Positions 10,700-22,799 are shown, counted from the stretch's first letter. The stretch is 64,000 nt of DNA from Acanthosepion esculentum (GCA_964036315.1 OZ038479.1:58072246-58136245); one strand, 5' to 3'. Notes: a model not told the origin generated them from the letters alone. Numbers and translations are program-made.

Positions 10700-11585
10700 A
10701 TGACCAGTTACCCTGGAAGAAATCAAAGTAAAAGCAGAAAACGACATGTTTATTTTGAAAATAAAAAACAACTAAAAGAAAGTAAGAAAGATAGACGACT
10801 TTTAGAACGCAATTCAGACTTGAACGCTTACTTGTTATGTGACAGAGTACAGATGTTTGCAGAAAGAGTAGTAATACCTATCGTATTACAAAAGCAAATA
10901 TTAAATGAATTTCATAGTGGACATCTGGGAATTTTGAGGGTGAAATCTCTTATAATAAGCTACATATACTGGACCAAAATGGACAAAGACATTGAAAAAA
11001 TAATAAAAGCCTGCAGATGTTGTGCTCTGGCAGCAAAATCACCTACTACAAAATTACAACATTGGCCAAAGGCAGATGTTCTGTGGCCAAGACAGCACAT
11101 AGATTTCACAGATCCAATAAATGGATCATAATATCTTGTGGTAGTAGATAGCTTTACTAAGAGGCCAGAAATTTGCAAATGCAAAAACACAACTTCCATG
11201 GTTACATTGAATTTTTTTTTTTTTTTTTTATATATACATACTCATACACTGTTTGCAACATATGGCATTCCAGATGCCATAGTCTTGGATAACAGTACTC
11301 AATTCGCTGGTTACAAATTTAAAGAATTTTGTAAAATGTTCCTACTGTATCACCCAAGGTCAAACAGACAAGCTGAAAGGTTTGTCGGGACTTTTAAGAA
11401 AGCTTTGAAAAAAAGCAAGTAAAGAAAAAGTGAGTGAAGGAGGACAACAAAAATTCTTGACAGTATACCAGAAAATGCAGAATCCCCATACACCGGCAGG
11501 CATATTACCAGCAGAATTGATGTTCACAACAAAAATTAAATCGGTGTTCGACAATTTGTTACTCAGTCAAAAGAGAATAAGAAAA
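10700..11585 (+). pseudogene. Gypsy integrase fragment
   Basis: 10700-11131 carries the zinc-binding H-x-G-H-L-G...C-x2-C region (EFHSGHLGILRVKS, then KACRCCALAAK) and the start of the core (IDFTDPINGS), followed by a stop. 11138-11422 continues with VVVDSFTKRPEI, a poly-T run, then GIPDAIVLDNSTQF and YHPRSNRQAERFVGTFK. These cover the D-D-E core. The DNG catalytic motif is changed to DNS. A further piece to about 11585 resembles the downstream integrase tail. Confidence 0.8.
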
Positions 11586-13830
11586 TAACAAAAAGGATAA
11601 AAATGTTTTCAAAAGTGTCATGAATTGGAAAAATGATATATATGATTAAAGGAAAAAATAGGAAAACAAAAGCATTGGAATCAGTTAAAGAAAGGGTTCA
11701 CTAAAGAAAGGCCTGCAAGAAAGGAAGAATCAAGTACTGTACCAACACCCCAAAAATTCTTTGAAAGTACATGTATGATTACCAGAAAAGGAAACATACC
11801 GAAAAACTAGAGGTTGATCCAAACCAAAAGAAATACAAAGTTAAGTACATTACCGACACGTTGTCTTGTGCTTTTGCCGCCAGGTGTATCCTGCAGTAAA
11901 TTACTAAACATTATGGCAGTAATGGTGGACAAATGACCAGCAAGAAGTCTGATTTTTTCTTGTCGATAACTCCAAAAGAGTAGGTTTTTTCATAATTTAA
12001 TTGTTAATTCTAGTTCAGCATGTATTTTTATGGAATTATGATGATTTGGGAAAATTTTAAGAGATATTTAGCATGGGCATTAAAAAGCCAATTTACCAAT
12101 ATTTTTTTTTTTTTGCTAAGAATTAATAAAAAAAAGTAAAAAATCTCTAAAATAATTTTAATTAATTTATGGATAAGTCCTGAAAGATTCATTACAATTC
12201 AACAATTATTTGAATTTTGAGAATATTTCCAAATCAAAGTATTTTTTTACCACAAAAATGACATTAAAATTTCCTAGATTAATATTTAGTCAATGCATGT
12301 AAGCAAAGACAAAAAAAAAGAAAGATTTTTAACCAAAATTTCGAGCGTCCTAAAAAGGATAAAAAAGAAAAAATTAATTATTTAATTTTTGGACAAAAAA
12401 AAATCATTTGATCGTTCCTCTTAATAATCACATAAAAATTCTAACGGTAAAACGTTCTTTTTTTATGAAGGTTGGACCATCATGGTATGCTTATTTTTTT
12501 TTAGCGAATCAATGGAAATACCCACTTTCAACTGAATTTTATTGTGTTTGGTGGGGGGCGGTGGGTTCATGGCGGTACCTAAAAAATAACCAAATATCGA
12601 GGAATATTGTAATTTCCTTAACATATTTCGTGCAAGTTGTATACATACAGTAAAAATGAAAAAAAATTTTTTAGCCGACGAGTTTTTTTCTTTCTTAAGT
12701 TCTGCCATCCGAGCAAACCTTTCAAAAATAGCGAATTAAGTGGAAAGAAACGCCAACGGCCCTAAAGGAACAAAAATTTTATATTCAAAATTTTTATATG
12801 GTTTTTGATTTTCTAATAAAAACCGAGTTTTTCAGTCGACTGTAATAATTCAATGTTATTTTTAAAAAATAAAAATTACTAAAAAACAAATCCTAATTCT
12901 ACTAAAAAAAAGGTTATTTTTGTAATAATCAGCTGTATATTTTGTGATGGAAAATATTTGAACATCGTTGATAATTTGTATATACAGTCAACGTATTTGA
13001 TTTTTTTTTCTATTTATTTTAGCGAGTAAGAAAAAGGTTTTGTTTTTTTCTTTAGTTTAAAACTTATAAATTATCCAGCGAAAATCAAAATCGTCCTAAA
13101 ACTCCATCAAACCAAAAGTAATCATTTGTATTCCATAATGAATTTAATAAATTTTAAAGAGTAACATGGAAAATTTTAATTTGAAATGGTCATATTTTTA
13201 AAAAAAAAAGTAATTAAATCTTGTACTACTGTGATTGAATTAAAATAAAATAATAAAATGAAACCGTCAAACTCAAAGTGAAATAAAAAAAATTATTTTA
13301 TTAAAAAAAATTTCTTTAAAATATCTGATATGATGAAATTGAAATCATAACTGAATTTATCTGCATTTTTTTTTTATTTTGATAACACTAAGAGGGAATA
13401 AAAAGAAATGAAGAAAATGGTGAGGCACGTCAGTAAATAACAATTTCTTTTTTTTTTAACAAAATTATTTCTCTTCTTCTTCCACTTACCTTTCAATTTC
13501 AAACCAGAAAATGCAACGAGAACAACAAAACGAGATGATTTCTCTATCGCCCTACCCAATTTGTATATTGTTCGTTCAATTCATACAAGGTCGAAATTCA
13601 AACGAAATGTCACAAAGAATGAATTAAGAAATGGAAAAACACGTTAGAAACAGGAAATTACTTTCGAGGAAATATTTTACATGATTATAAAAGAAAAAAG
13701 CCGAACAAAAAATTTAAACGGTGTTAGCCAAGATTTCGTTCTTTGTGCTAAAAAAATCCTAAGAATTCTTGCCATTTACAGAAGAGTTAAGTCAATGCTT
13801 GATGTTTCTTCATAGGCACAAACATTTACC
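11586..13830. repeat. Long AT-rich non-coding dispersed repeat, copy 1
   Basis: Apart from its unit 2 twin (28483-30763), related sequence is found at 57775-58910 and 59200-60760. Shared landmarks are 'ggcggtacctaaaaa', 'ttctgacatccgag' and 'actccatcaaaccaaaa'. Shorter related pieces lie at 20130-21250 and 47930-49150. It has no long open frame. It could be the untranslated part of a transposon or a non-autonomous element. Confidence 0.5.
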
Positions 13831-13959
13831 AGTACTAAGGACTCGATGCCCAACATGACATTTTTATGAATTTTATATTAAATACAAATCCTGTTGAAAC
13901 CAAATGATGTACAAACATCATAATCATAAATAATAATATCGAATCCTTTCTAAAATAAA

Positions 13960-14300
13960 AATAAACATGACCAATGGAGCAAAAGAAAAAGAAAACATTG
14001 CTCATTGCTTTTATGCAAACACGCAGTTGGTGAAAAGTTTGTGAGTGATTATCTGCAAATGTTATGGATTCAAAAACAAAACATGTTTCATTCTTAATAT
14101 AAAAATATCACATGAATGAAATAAAGTCATATTCATGTATCAGGCAAATATGAATTTTCATTTTTATATGTGGAAGAAAGTATTAGGAACATTCCTTTTT
14201 TCAGCGTCTGTTAATAAAACGTATTAAAACATTTGTAATTCAATATACACAGTGATGAGAAGTTTGTGAATGACGTTTTTACAATTGTTAAGGATTGAAA
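13960..14300 (+). pseudogene. Inverted relic of a zinc-finger gene 3' end, copy 1
   Basis: 14070-14230 is the reverse complement of the 6520-6760 block, with several changes. 'gtgatgagaagtttgtgaatgacg' at 14261 is the reverse complement of the relic linker at 4738. A second relic linker lies near 14025-14050. The orientation is opposite to genes A-C. Confidence 0.45.
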
Positions 14301-14617
14301 AAAAAAAGGTGCGTAATAATCGAGACAAGTTAATAATCCACTCATAGCTTTTCTGCAGCAGATGTAAGCAAACAACGCCAGTAATGACTGCAGCGACGCA
14401 AATGAATCCAAACTTTTACTGTCGATAACTCCAAAATGGTAAATTTTTATCAAATTTATCAAGTCAATTTTGAATGAAGCATGGACATTTACAGCTAAAT
14501 GTAAGTATTCGGGAATTTTTTATTGCAAATTGAGCGTGGATCCTAATCAGCAAATTAACCCTAAAGATTTCATCAGATAAAATAATATAATATTATATCA
14601 ATTTTGTACAGGTTCAT

Positions 14618-14853
14618 CCCCTACACACAAGCCATCAGTCTGTCATTGAGTGGCATGTCACTAGTGTTTACCGCTGGTGGCCCACCGTCAGAGCACTGGC
14701 GTGTTTATCGCGGCAATGTTACCACAGGCGGACCGCTAGAGGCCCACTGATGGCCCGACAGTAGCACGCTGGTAGCCGCTACGAGAGGATTGCTGGTGTT
14801 GATATCGGCGGCCCGCTAACTGGCCACTAGCGGTATGCGTGTAGTGTTATGAA
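14618..14853. mobile_element. GC-rich MITE-like element, copy 1
   Basis: A sharp GC-rich island in AT-rich DNA. It starts CTACACACAAGCC and ends with the complement of CTACACGCATACC, an imperfect terminal inverted repeat of about 13 bp. Inside are several variants of 'ggcccactagcgg'. No coding frame. The twin is at 35991-36222. Confidence 0.45.
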
Positions 14854-15205
14854 CCCTTCTTTTATTTTGTGTAATGAAGGTTTTTTCCCAGTATCACCTT
14901 TCCTCACAAAATTACTACTCTCTCAGGCCAACGTACACAACTGTATCAAGAAATTAAAAGAAAATGCTTGAATCCGTCAACACAACAATAAAAAAAGAAT
15001 ATTTCTACACGTGATACATTTGGTAAGGAAATTTTGTTTGTTGTTAATAGTTATTTTGTTTTTAATAAATTAAATGTGGAGATGTGGAAGTCACCAAAGT
15101 AGGAGTTTACTTGTTTTTACAGATAATTATCTTTGGATAACGTCCTTAATCCAAATATACGCCAATTTATGGCCTTTTAAAAATACGTGTAAAGAGAATT
15201 AATAC

Positions 15206-15212
15206 AAAGATA

Positions 15213-15266
<54 letters not shown>
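15206..15266. repeat. (TA)n microsatellite
   Basis: About 30 TA units. The unit 2 twin at 36589-36640 is shorter and interrupted by 'tatc' units. Confidence 0.9.
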
Positions 15267-15267
<1 letters not shown>

Positions 15268-15566
15268 GGCTTTCATAATCATACATATTTCTTGAAAAAA
15301 ATAATTTCCTGTTTATAATGTCTTTTTCCTTTTTATCAATTTTGACACTTTTCAACTTCGACCTTGAACCGAACGAACAATATAAAAATTGGGTAGGTTG
15401 ACACTTGAGAGAAATTTCAACGAAATCATTTGAACACAAAGAAATCATCACGTTTTGATTTTCTCATTCCTTTTTTTTAATTTGAAATGTAAGTGGGAGA
15501 AGACAAATAATTTTGATGAATAAGATGTTGATAAATTCAAAGTTTTATTGTTAAAAAATGTTTGTA

Positions 15567-16109
15567 AACATTGTAGACATAGAAATCAAAACTCGGTCTG
15601 AAGTTCACATTAAGGCATGAAATTGACAGTCACCATGCAGCATTGATTTGCAAATGTTCCATCTTCAATACTGAACACTCTTATGAAGATAGCAAATTTC
15701 AAACAATATATACAGTAAGTATCTATCCGTTGAACTTTTACAAATTTTGACACATTACAACCATAAATTTACATGTATTATTTATTATGGGATTTTATTT
15801 AATGGACAAACACAAAATACATTGAAAGGGAAGAGGGTGAATGATACATAGTTTGCAAGATTATAAATAAAATTCTGAAAATTATTGAGTGTATGTGTCT
15901 TCACCCCACTTCACTGTAAAATCCATTACAACCAATTGCCTTCAGAAATTATAATTGTAAAGTAATTAAATCCATCATCCAAAAATGGAAAGAGTATGGC
16001 ACAACTATACACCTACAAAGACAAAGCTATCAGACGAAACTGACAGACTAAGCAAAGAGAGTTTAAATTGAAGAAACAACCAAGAGGCCCATAGTAAAAT
16101 TGAATAAAA
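15567..16109. other. Non-coding stretch after the 6.77-kb indel point
   Basis: No gene seen. The sequence matches 43709-44264 in unit 2. Confidence 0.5.
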
Positions 16110-16257
16110 CCAAAGTTCCCCACCTAATCCACTTCCTACCGATAAGAAAAGATAATTATGTGTTGTGTAAATTAATTTTGTGGGTTGTTTACATTCATAC
16201 TATCCATCCAAAATGTATATAGTTTTACAGAAAAGAATTTAATTAATCTGATTTGAA
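16110..16257. repeat. ~150-bp direct repeat, left member, copy 1
   Basis: Matches 19015-19186 in the same orientation ('ccgataagaaaagat', 'atgtgttgtgtaaatt', 'actatccatccaaaatg', ending 'aatctgatttgaaac'). The two enclose a 2.75-kb block with a Gypsy RNase H fragment, so they may be remains of LTRs. Confidence 0.5.
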
Positions 16258-16379
16258 ACCTGTCATCATTTCTGCTGTCCTCTTTGATTTTATATACGAT
16301 TCATCTGATTTTATGAAACAATGGTCTAATTTGACTTTCATTTTAATATTTGAGGAAAGCTTCAAAAACAACAATGTAT

Positions 16380-16900
16380 ATACCTGTAACAAGCACTATG
16401 TCTTCTCCACAATGTCAGGAAAGCCTTTGATAAAAATAAAATATTTGTTAAGTACCAATCCAGTGCTCAAAGCTCCAGATTTTAGTCAGCTGTTCGCTAT
16501 TGCAGTTGACACAAGCAATCTAGGAACTGGGGCAGTATTATTACAAGCTGATGATCAGAATAAGAGGCATTTGGTTAGTTATAATAATATAATAATAAAT
16601 GCCTCTTCTTCTGAAAAGTTTAATAAACATTGAAAAGCATGTTCTATGATGTTAAAAAAGCTTTCGCACTAATATCTATTTTACAGCACTTTGAAATTTA
16701 TGTGGGTATGTGACAGCCATTTACTGTAATATTCATGGATCACAGCCAATTGGTTGTCATAAATAAAACGAAGAATAAAAATAGATGACTTCTAGCATGG
16801 AGCATGACTTCTAGCATTACAGGAGTTCAACTTAAACATTGAACATATTAAAGGCATGGAAAATAAGTGCACTGATGTGCTGTCTCACATCTAAATTTCT
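16380..16900 (+). pseudogene. Gypsy RNase H fragment of a second element, copy 1
   Basis: The frame ending at 16633 contains KIKYLLSTNPVLKAPDF, then FAIAVDTSNLGTGAVLLQ, the RNase H start with its catalytic Asp. Pieces in other frames to 16900 read like the rest of RNase H, ending ALQEFNLNIEHIK-like and a stop. It is a different Gypsy lineage from 8986-11585. It is isolated: no reverse transcriptase lies upstream. The twin is at 44520-45095. Confidence 0.75.
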
Positions 16901-17211
16901 GCCAGTCATGAAGAAAAAAAAGGAATTAAAATTCTTTATTCTTTTGGTTGTGGAGATGTTATATCTTTACACAACCACAAACCCCACACCTTACACATTT
17001 TACACTTAGCGAACCATCTCTCTTTCCATAATACATTAACCCCCCCTCTCTCTTTCAATCTGTAATGGTAGTCACTGATTACAAGAATAATTAGGTCAGA
17101 CAGGCTAGGGACCCCAGTTACATGTCCAGATGAAATCTAAAAATAGATTCTAGCACACATGCAGAATCACAGGATCAAGTATGAACATTGAACATATCAG
17201 AAGAAATCAGT

Positions 17212-17602
17212 CTATATTTCTGAGATGAAGTATTATGTACAGTATTTACATTAGTCGGACTATTGTCCTCATCTTTGTCGCTGTTCTAGTTCCACGAGCC
17301 ATGTTTGATGGATGTCAGTTATCAGTTATCTCCTGCTAATTTTCCCTCTGAAAGTTCTCCACTGCCTGAACCGGGTATTGAACTCACACTCTTTGGGTCT
17401 GTCACTGGATCTAACCAACGCCTTTATCCACTGTACCATGTGTCCTTGTGGAAATAGAACAGTCTACCCCAGTGATCGAAATAAAGGGCTCGGTTCAAAA
17501 TTCCAACCACCTGAAGAAGGCTGGAGCGTACAACGGCCGAAACGTTGTGACAAATATGGCGACAAAGATGAGGACAATAGTCCGACTAATGTAAATACTG
17601 TA
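17212..17602 (-). mobile_element. tRNA-derived SINE present only in unit 1
   Basis: This 391-bp insertion is flanked by the 14-bp duplication CAGAAGAAATCAGT (17198-17211 and 17603-17616). The unit 2 twin near 45395-45415 has one copy and no insertion. On the minus strand it carries an A-box-like TGGTACAGTGG (17438-17428) and a B-box-like GTTCAATAC (17383-17375). Near its two ends it has perfect 45-bp inverted arms (17237-17281 and 17559-17603). The frame at 17312-17764 crosses it and is not a gene. Confidence 0.85.
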
Positions 17603-17616
17603 CAGAAGAAATCAGT

Positions 17617-19014
17617 TGGGGAAATGAACCTTGAGAGAGTCTTGAAACCATCATGTGAATGTATTCACCAAACCGAAGAGAAGGAATGCCATCCCCAACT
17701 CACAAATTCCAATTCAATTCAATGCACTATGCTACAGGTATCAAATGCACAGGTGAATTGCTAAGCATGATAATCAACTAAGACAGACGTGTGGCCACTC
17801 AATTGGACACAGGATACAACTCATACAGTGCCAGATCTTATCTGAAAAATCAATTCTACATTACTGAATATGTGAAGAATGACCAGATTTGGGGGTCAAA
17901 ACTCATAACAGTGAAGAAAGAAGAATAGCTCAAATGATATAGCTGCTCGAGTGAAATGAACTGAACTGAAAGTAAAAAGAACAAAGGGAAATATAAAACA
18001 AGAAAAAGAGAGAGAAAAGGGAAAAGAGCAAACCCTTATTTTATTTCAGGCAAAAGACTGAAGCTAAGCAGAAATGTATAGCATGCATCTTTCCACACAT
18101 TCCCTTACATTAATGTTTTCATGTATTGTCTCATTATAATTAAATCTTGTTTGTATATTGGCATTTGTTGTTTGTTCCTGTGGGTTGTCTCTCCTCATTT
18201 GTGTATTTGACCCTACGAGGAATCCTTCCACTACGATATCACTTCTCCTCATATCCTTTGGCAACCAGTTGTTTCTTTCAACGTTTTAAATTTTGTGCTG
18301 TGGCAGTTGTTCCATAACAATATACAGAGTTACAAAGTGTATACTTGTTGTGGGCAGGAGCCCAATTTGATTTCCAGCAATTATGAAGATATTTTGTCAA
18401 AGGTGTTTCAGCAAAGAAACTCCTCAGGAGCAACTATCAAAGTCACTCCAGAGGAGTTTCTTTACTCAGATCATAGGATCATTCAGGTGTGAGTACCCTT
18501 AGATCAGCCTAAGCCTAAATTTCACTGTTTATTGGAAATTATTTGAAGGAGCCGATTTTTGTGACCAGTAATTACTAATGCTCATGAGGGACTTGACAGG
18601 CAATATAGTCAGGAATAAGTGGTGGGGACACCTTAAGTCTATGATTAGGTTGTTTGCTGCTGAATCTGGATAGATTAACAGCACAAATGGCAGTCAAATC
18701 TAAATTAAAGAGGGTCATGAAATTGGGAGATCATGGGAATGTAGCCGTAGCTAGAACTGAAGTGGCCCCTTTGCTTATCAAGATGGACCAAAGCCTGGTA
18801 GTTCAGGCTTGTTTAAAAAGTCTTCCTAAGTGACAAATATGGCTGCTGAACTGTAGTAAGAAGAATTAAGTAGTGCGTCAGTTCATCTTATCTTGAGTGT
18901 CACATTGCCAGATGCACAATGGGTGACTACAAAGACAACGTTGAGTCTTTTCATCCTTCTTATCAGTAGGGAACCTAGGCACCTTTTTAGCTGATTTTCC
19001 TAAAGTTGAGTAAA
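17617..19014. other. Shared block without recognised gene
   Basis: Conserved with 45416-46819. Short frames 18064-18264 (minus) and 18295-18492 (plus) are kept almost unchanged in both copies, but the whole block is equally similar, so this is not evidence of coding. It lies inside the pair of ~150-bp direct repeats and may be transposon interior. Confidence 0.4.
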
Positions 19015-19186
19015 ACTAAAGTTCCTCACCCAATCCACTTCCTACCGATAAGAAAAGATGATTATGTGTTGTGTAAATTTTTTGGTCATGAGAAATTAAA
19101 TTTGTGGGCTTTTTACATTCACACTATCCATCCAAAATGCATATAGTTTTACAAAAAAGAATTTAATTAATCTGATTTGAAACAAA
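19015..19186. repeat. ~150-bp direct repeat, right member, copy 1
   Basis: See the left member at 16110-16257. The two differ by substitutions and a short insertion ('ttttggtcatgagaa'). Confidence 0.5.
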
Positions 19187-19759
19187 TATTACTTTTAGTT
19201 TAAAATAATGTAGAAATGCATTTTTAACATGGAGGTATGTGTTTTTTCTAAGTTGTTGACAGCTTGATTGACAGTTGGAAGTTTACCTAATTTTTTTCTA
19301 TGGGGGACATATCTGTAAAAATTACTTAATGTGAGTAATTTTTTTTATATAATTTTTAACTACCTAGTAATCTTAAAAAATTAGGAAAATAGTTTCTGTA
19401 ATCCAATGTTTATTGAACTTTAGGTACTTTGACTCTCAATTTACTAATGTTATCGCTCTTATTTTCTGATAATGTTGTGCATGGAGGTCCATATTTACAA
19501 AAATACATACTTCTTAACATACAGGTGATTGGTGAATTGTAGTAATCTTTTCCATTTATGATTAGTAAATATGGTTTTTACTTAAAAATAGTATCTTCTA
19601 ACCTGTACCAATACAGAATTTTAAAAAATTTGAAACTTCAAAACTTAAAAAAATTAAAACAATTGTTTTAAAAATACATTATTCATCAAAAAAATCTTAA
19701 ATATAATAGTGTCCTTAATATATCTTGTTCATAAAAGTAATGTAATCTTTCTGTAAGGA

Positions 19760-20115
19760 AATTACTGAAGTCTTTGTCTTCTCCTCCTACTTCTGCTAAG
19801 CCTTACACCGCAGTCAACACCAATACAAATAACACGTGTGACTTTTGCCCAACTGGACTGCTCCCTTACCCTCGCAAACTCTCAGCTTTTATGCTGGTGA
19901 GGCATACGCTTATGCAAATAAATAAGGGCCCCGCCCTCAGTCCGGTCGCGCACATGCACTGCCATTTTTGTGTCTGCCACCATGATGTTTGCCTCATCAA
20001 ACATTCACTCATACATTTGTTACAAGTAATTAAAAGATTCTCTAATTAAATAATATCTTTATTTTATTGCATTTTAGGATTCAGAGCAGATTTTTGGTAA
20101 CCGAGGGTCCTGTTT
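19760..20115 (+). promoter_or_regulatory. Promoter-like GC-richer block, copy 1 (possible LTR)
   Basis: Within AT-rich DNA, 19790-19985 is GC-richer and contains an octamer ATGCAAAT followed by AAATAAGGGCC at about 19913-19932. The unit 2 twin reads ATGCAAATATATAAGG, a clear TATA box. 'aataatatctttatttt' follows at about 20048. The tail 20020-20115 recurs in reverse orientation at 53945-54080, so the block is dispersed. An LTR or another mobile promoter is likely. Confidence 0.4.
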
Positions 20116-22540
20116 AAAAAAAAAAAAAAATTGAATTGTAAAAAAGAACACAGTTTTACCATAATTTTCATAAAAAAAAGAAACATTTCTAAAATAATTC
20201 CATTCATTTGTTAATAAATTCTGAAAGTTTATTGGATCTTTGCAAGGACTTCCAAATGCATGTGTTTTTCACTGTAAAAAGATGTTAAAATTTCTCATAT
20301 TAATCTTTGATACTGTGTTGACACAAATAAAACTATTTTTATCCAAAATTTTGAATGTTCTAAAGAGGATTAAAAAAATATATTTCAATAATCAAAAATC
20401 ATTTGGTCTTTCCTCTTACTAACAACAAAATTTTGATAAAACTTTTTTTATTCAGTTTGTGTCATTTTTTCCATCATGTATACTCATTTTTTAGTGAATC
20501 AGTGAAGGCAATTGACAATAACTAAATAACTTTAGTGAAGGCAATTAACAATAACTAAAATAAAAGCGTCAAGAAATATTTAAAATTTTTAAAAATTGAT
20601 TTTAATCCTTACATATCACTTTTCTCTGGAGGTATCTAAAAGTGTAGAATTTTTTTCTATCTAATCTGAAAGAAAATAACAGGTTTTATTAAATTGTGCA
20701 ATTATTATAAATTATTTTTAAGATGCAGGACAAATTATTAGTTAGTTCATACTGATTTTGTTTTTCTTTTTTTTTTTTACTGGAATTTCAGTGATTTTCT
20801 TTCATAAAACTGTAAAAAAAATAAAATTGGATGGACATCCCCAAAATTAAAAAGTACACATAAGAGATGGAAAAAGTAAGGTGGCAGGTAAAAAGGCCTA
20901 CCAAAAATATTTCCCCAAGGTTTTTTTAATAAAAATATTTATCCACTAAAAAATATTCATTAATGAACAAGTATTGAAAATTTCGTTTTGAATTGGATAA
21001 TTTCCTGATTTCTGGCAAATATATTAAAACAAAGGATAGTGATTTTTTGCTTTCATTTCAGAAAAAAAAAAGCATCCATTTTTGTGGGACTTAAATATAT
21101 TCATTTTCTTGGTACCTTAAATTTACAATAAATGCCAGAAAATAAAGAATTTTAACCAAAATTTCCAAGGTTATGAACAGTATTAAAAGAATTTGCAGAA
21201 AACAATTTGATCTTTCATCTTAAGAACACAAATGTTTTGACAATAAAATTATGTTTTGTTATACTACTTAATCAGGATCTCTTTCTAATTCACAACTACA
21301 TTTCACCAGACATGTTGGCCGGATGTGAGTGCTAAGAAAGCAAAACACAAAATAAAAAAGTTGTCTTATGCCCAGGGTCTCCAAAGATCACAACTCGTCC
21401 ACAAAACACATCCCTGCAATATATCCAAAAATGCATAGCCAATCACAAACATTCCCACAAAAAAATGGATGTCCCTGAAAGCCTGCATATATTGAACCAA
21501 AGATATAAAATCGGTACTACTCGCCAATGATAGCAATTTGTCTTCAACACTTTGGCTTTGTCACATCACTGGTGATCATTTCAACCCTGAAAAAAAGTGT
21601 ATGTCAAATATCACTTGTGACACCAGTTGTTACAAACATTTGGTTGCAAGGAAGAAAGACTAAAATTTCAACAACCTCTATTGGTCAGAATTCAGAATAT
21701 ATTCAAATTGTGTGAAAAGTGGTAAAAATTGTTCATATGGGATTCCTTAGTTGCTGTTGGTAAGTAATTAGAATGTTGTCAGTAGGTCTTTGAGTTGACA
21801 GATTTCTTGGGTCGGTTGATTGGCCAAGGTCACGTTTGGTGTCAAGAGAGAGGTCTGATGAAGGCAAGTGGGTGTCATTGATGGGGTTTGACTTACACTA
21901 TATTATGTGTAATGAAGCCTTTATATAGAAACTATCTCAGCCCGTATTTTTACTGATTCAATTTTCTATATTGTTTACTGTTAAGCCATGAAACCCTCCT
22001 ACAAACAAAATATTTTCTGGTGAATATTCCTTTTCAAGGTTTTAATGTCTGAATACATTTAAGATATTAATGCAAAGAGAATAGAAATTATCTTAGCCAG
22101 GATTTCAACTTTATTCACCCATTCAATTTTCCATATTGTTTACTGTTAGGCTACAAACTCCTCCTATATTCAATGTAAGGAAGTTGTTACAACTGTTAAT
22201 TTTAGTCTGATTGCATCAGAGACTCCTTTTCATTTGATAATATTTTAAGAGGTTTTATATATTTTAAATTTATTTCTTTATTCACGATTGTTATACAACA
22301 TTATTTTAGTTTTTTCTTCATGTGAACAACAAGGTTTTAAAGGTATTCTAAATAAGATGAAAATTTTAAGCACAATGATTTTTTTCTAATCCTAATAGGT
22401 CAACTGGTGAAAATGTTAATTCCCTACTGAATATATTCTGAAAAAAAGAACTTAATTTTGTGACATTAAGCTAAAGAGAGTGTTTTAAAAATGAAATTTT
22501 GTTGAAGAGAATCTCTACCTTAAGTGTCATCATGTTTATA
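20116..22540. other. AT-rich non-coding stretch
   Basis: 20130-21250 is related to the 11586-13830 repeat. 21250-22540 shows nothing recognised. Small frames are kept in the unit 2 twin only because the whole block is similar. Confidence 0.5.
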
Positions 22541-22547
22541 TTTCTGA

Positions 22548-22674
22548 CATGGTAAAGGGTGTGGCAGAAATACCCACTACACAATAAGACATTAGTGGCA
22601 ATGGTGTTTTCATCTAGCTAATATCATTATGTGGGGGTATATGTTGGAGGTATTTCTGCTACACCCTGTCCATG
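22548..22674. mobile_element. Fold-back MITE with ~26-bp inverted arms
   Basis: The arms 22548-22574 and 22649-22674 are imperfect reverse complements: CATGGTAAAGGGTGTGGCAG against CATGGACAGGGTGTAGCAG, both continuing AAATACC. The twin at 50448-50533 has lost most of the right arm. Confidence 0.6.
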
Positions 22675-22799
22675 CAAATATGCTTATTCTTGTTCTGCCT
22701 GCTTTAGAATTGTCTCTTTCTGGTCAAATTGAGTTTTTAGATGATGGAAAAGTCACAAAAAAGAAGACCGCTTATCTTGTATCTTGTTCCATTGACAGA

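Larger units (their letters stand above)
8986..11585 (+). mobile_element. Decayed Gypsy retrotransposon pol, copy 1
   Basis: On the plus strand the order is a CCHC-like knuckle (near 8990-9040), a protease relic (LDIGSD near 9160), reverse transcriptase, RNase H, an integrase zinc domain and an integrase core. This is the normal Gypsy order. Stops and frameshifts break every domain. The same breaks are mostly present in copy 2 (25800-28482), so the element was dead before the segmental duplication. Paired LTRs were not recognised. Confidence 0.85.

Noticed and set aside
15167..15451. Frame with a run of alternating Ile-Tyr
   Set aside because: Translation of the (TA)n microsatellite. The same applies to 41657-41966 and 55054-55107.
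17312..17764. 150-codon frame in unit 1
   Set aside because: It spans the SINE and both its flanks. The twin region without the SINE has no such frame.
18295..18492. 65-codon frame identical in both units (also 46098-46295)
   Set aside because: The whole surrounding block is equally similar, so conservation does not show coding.
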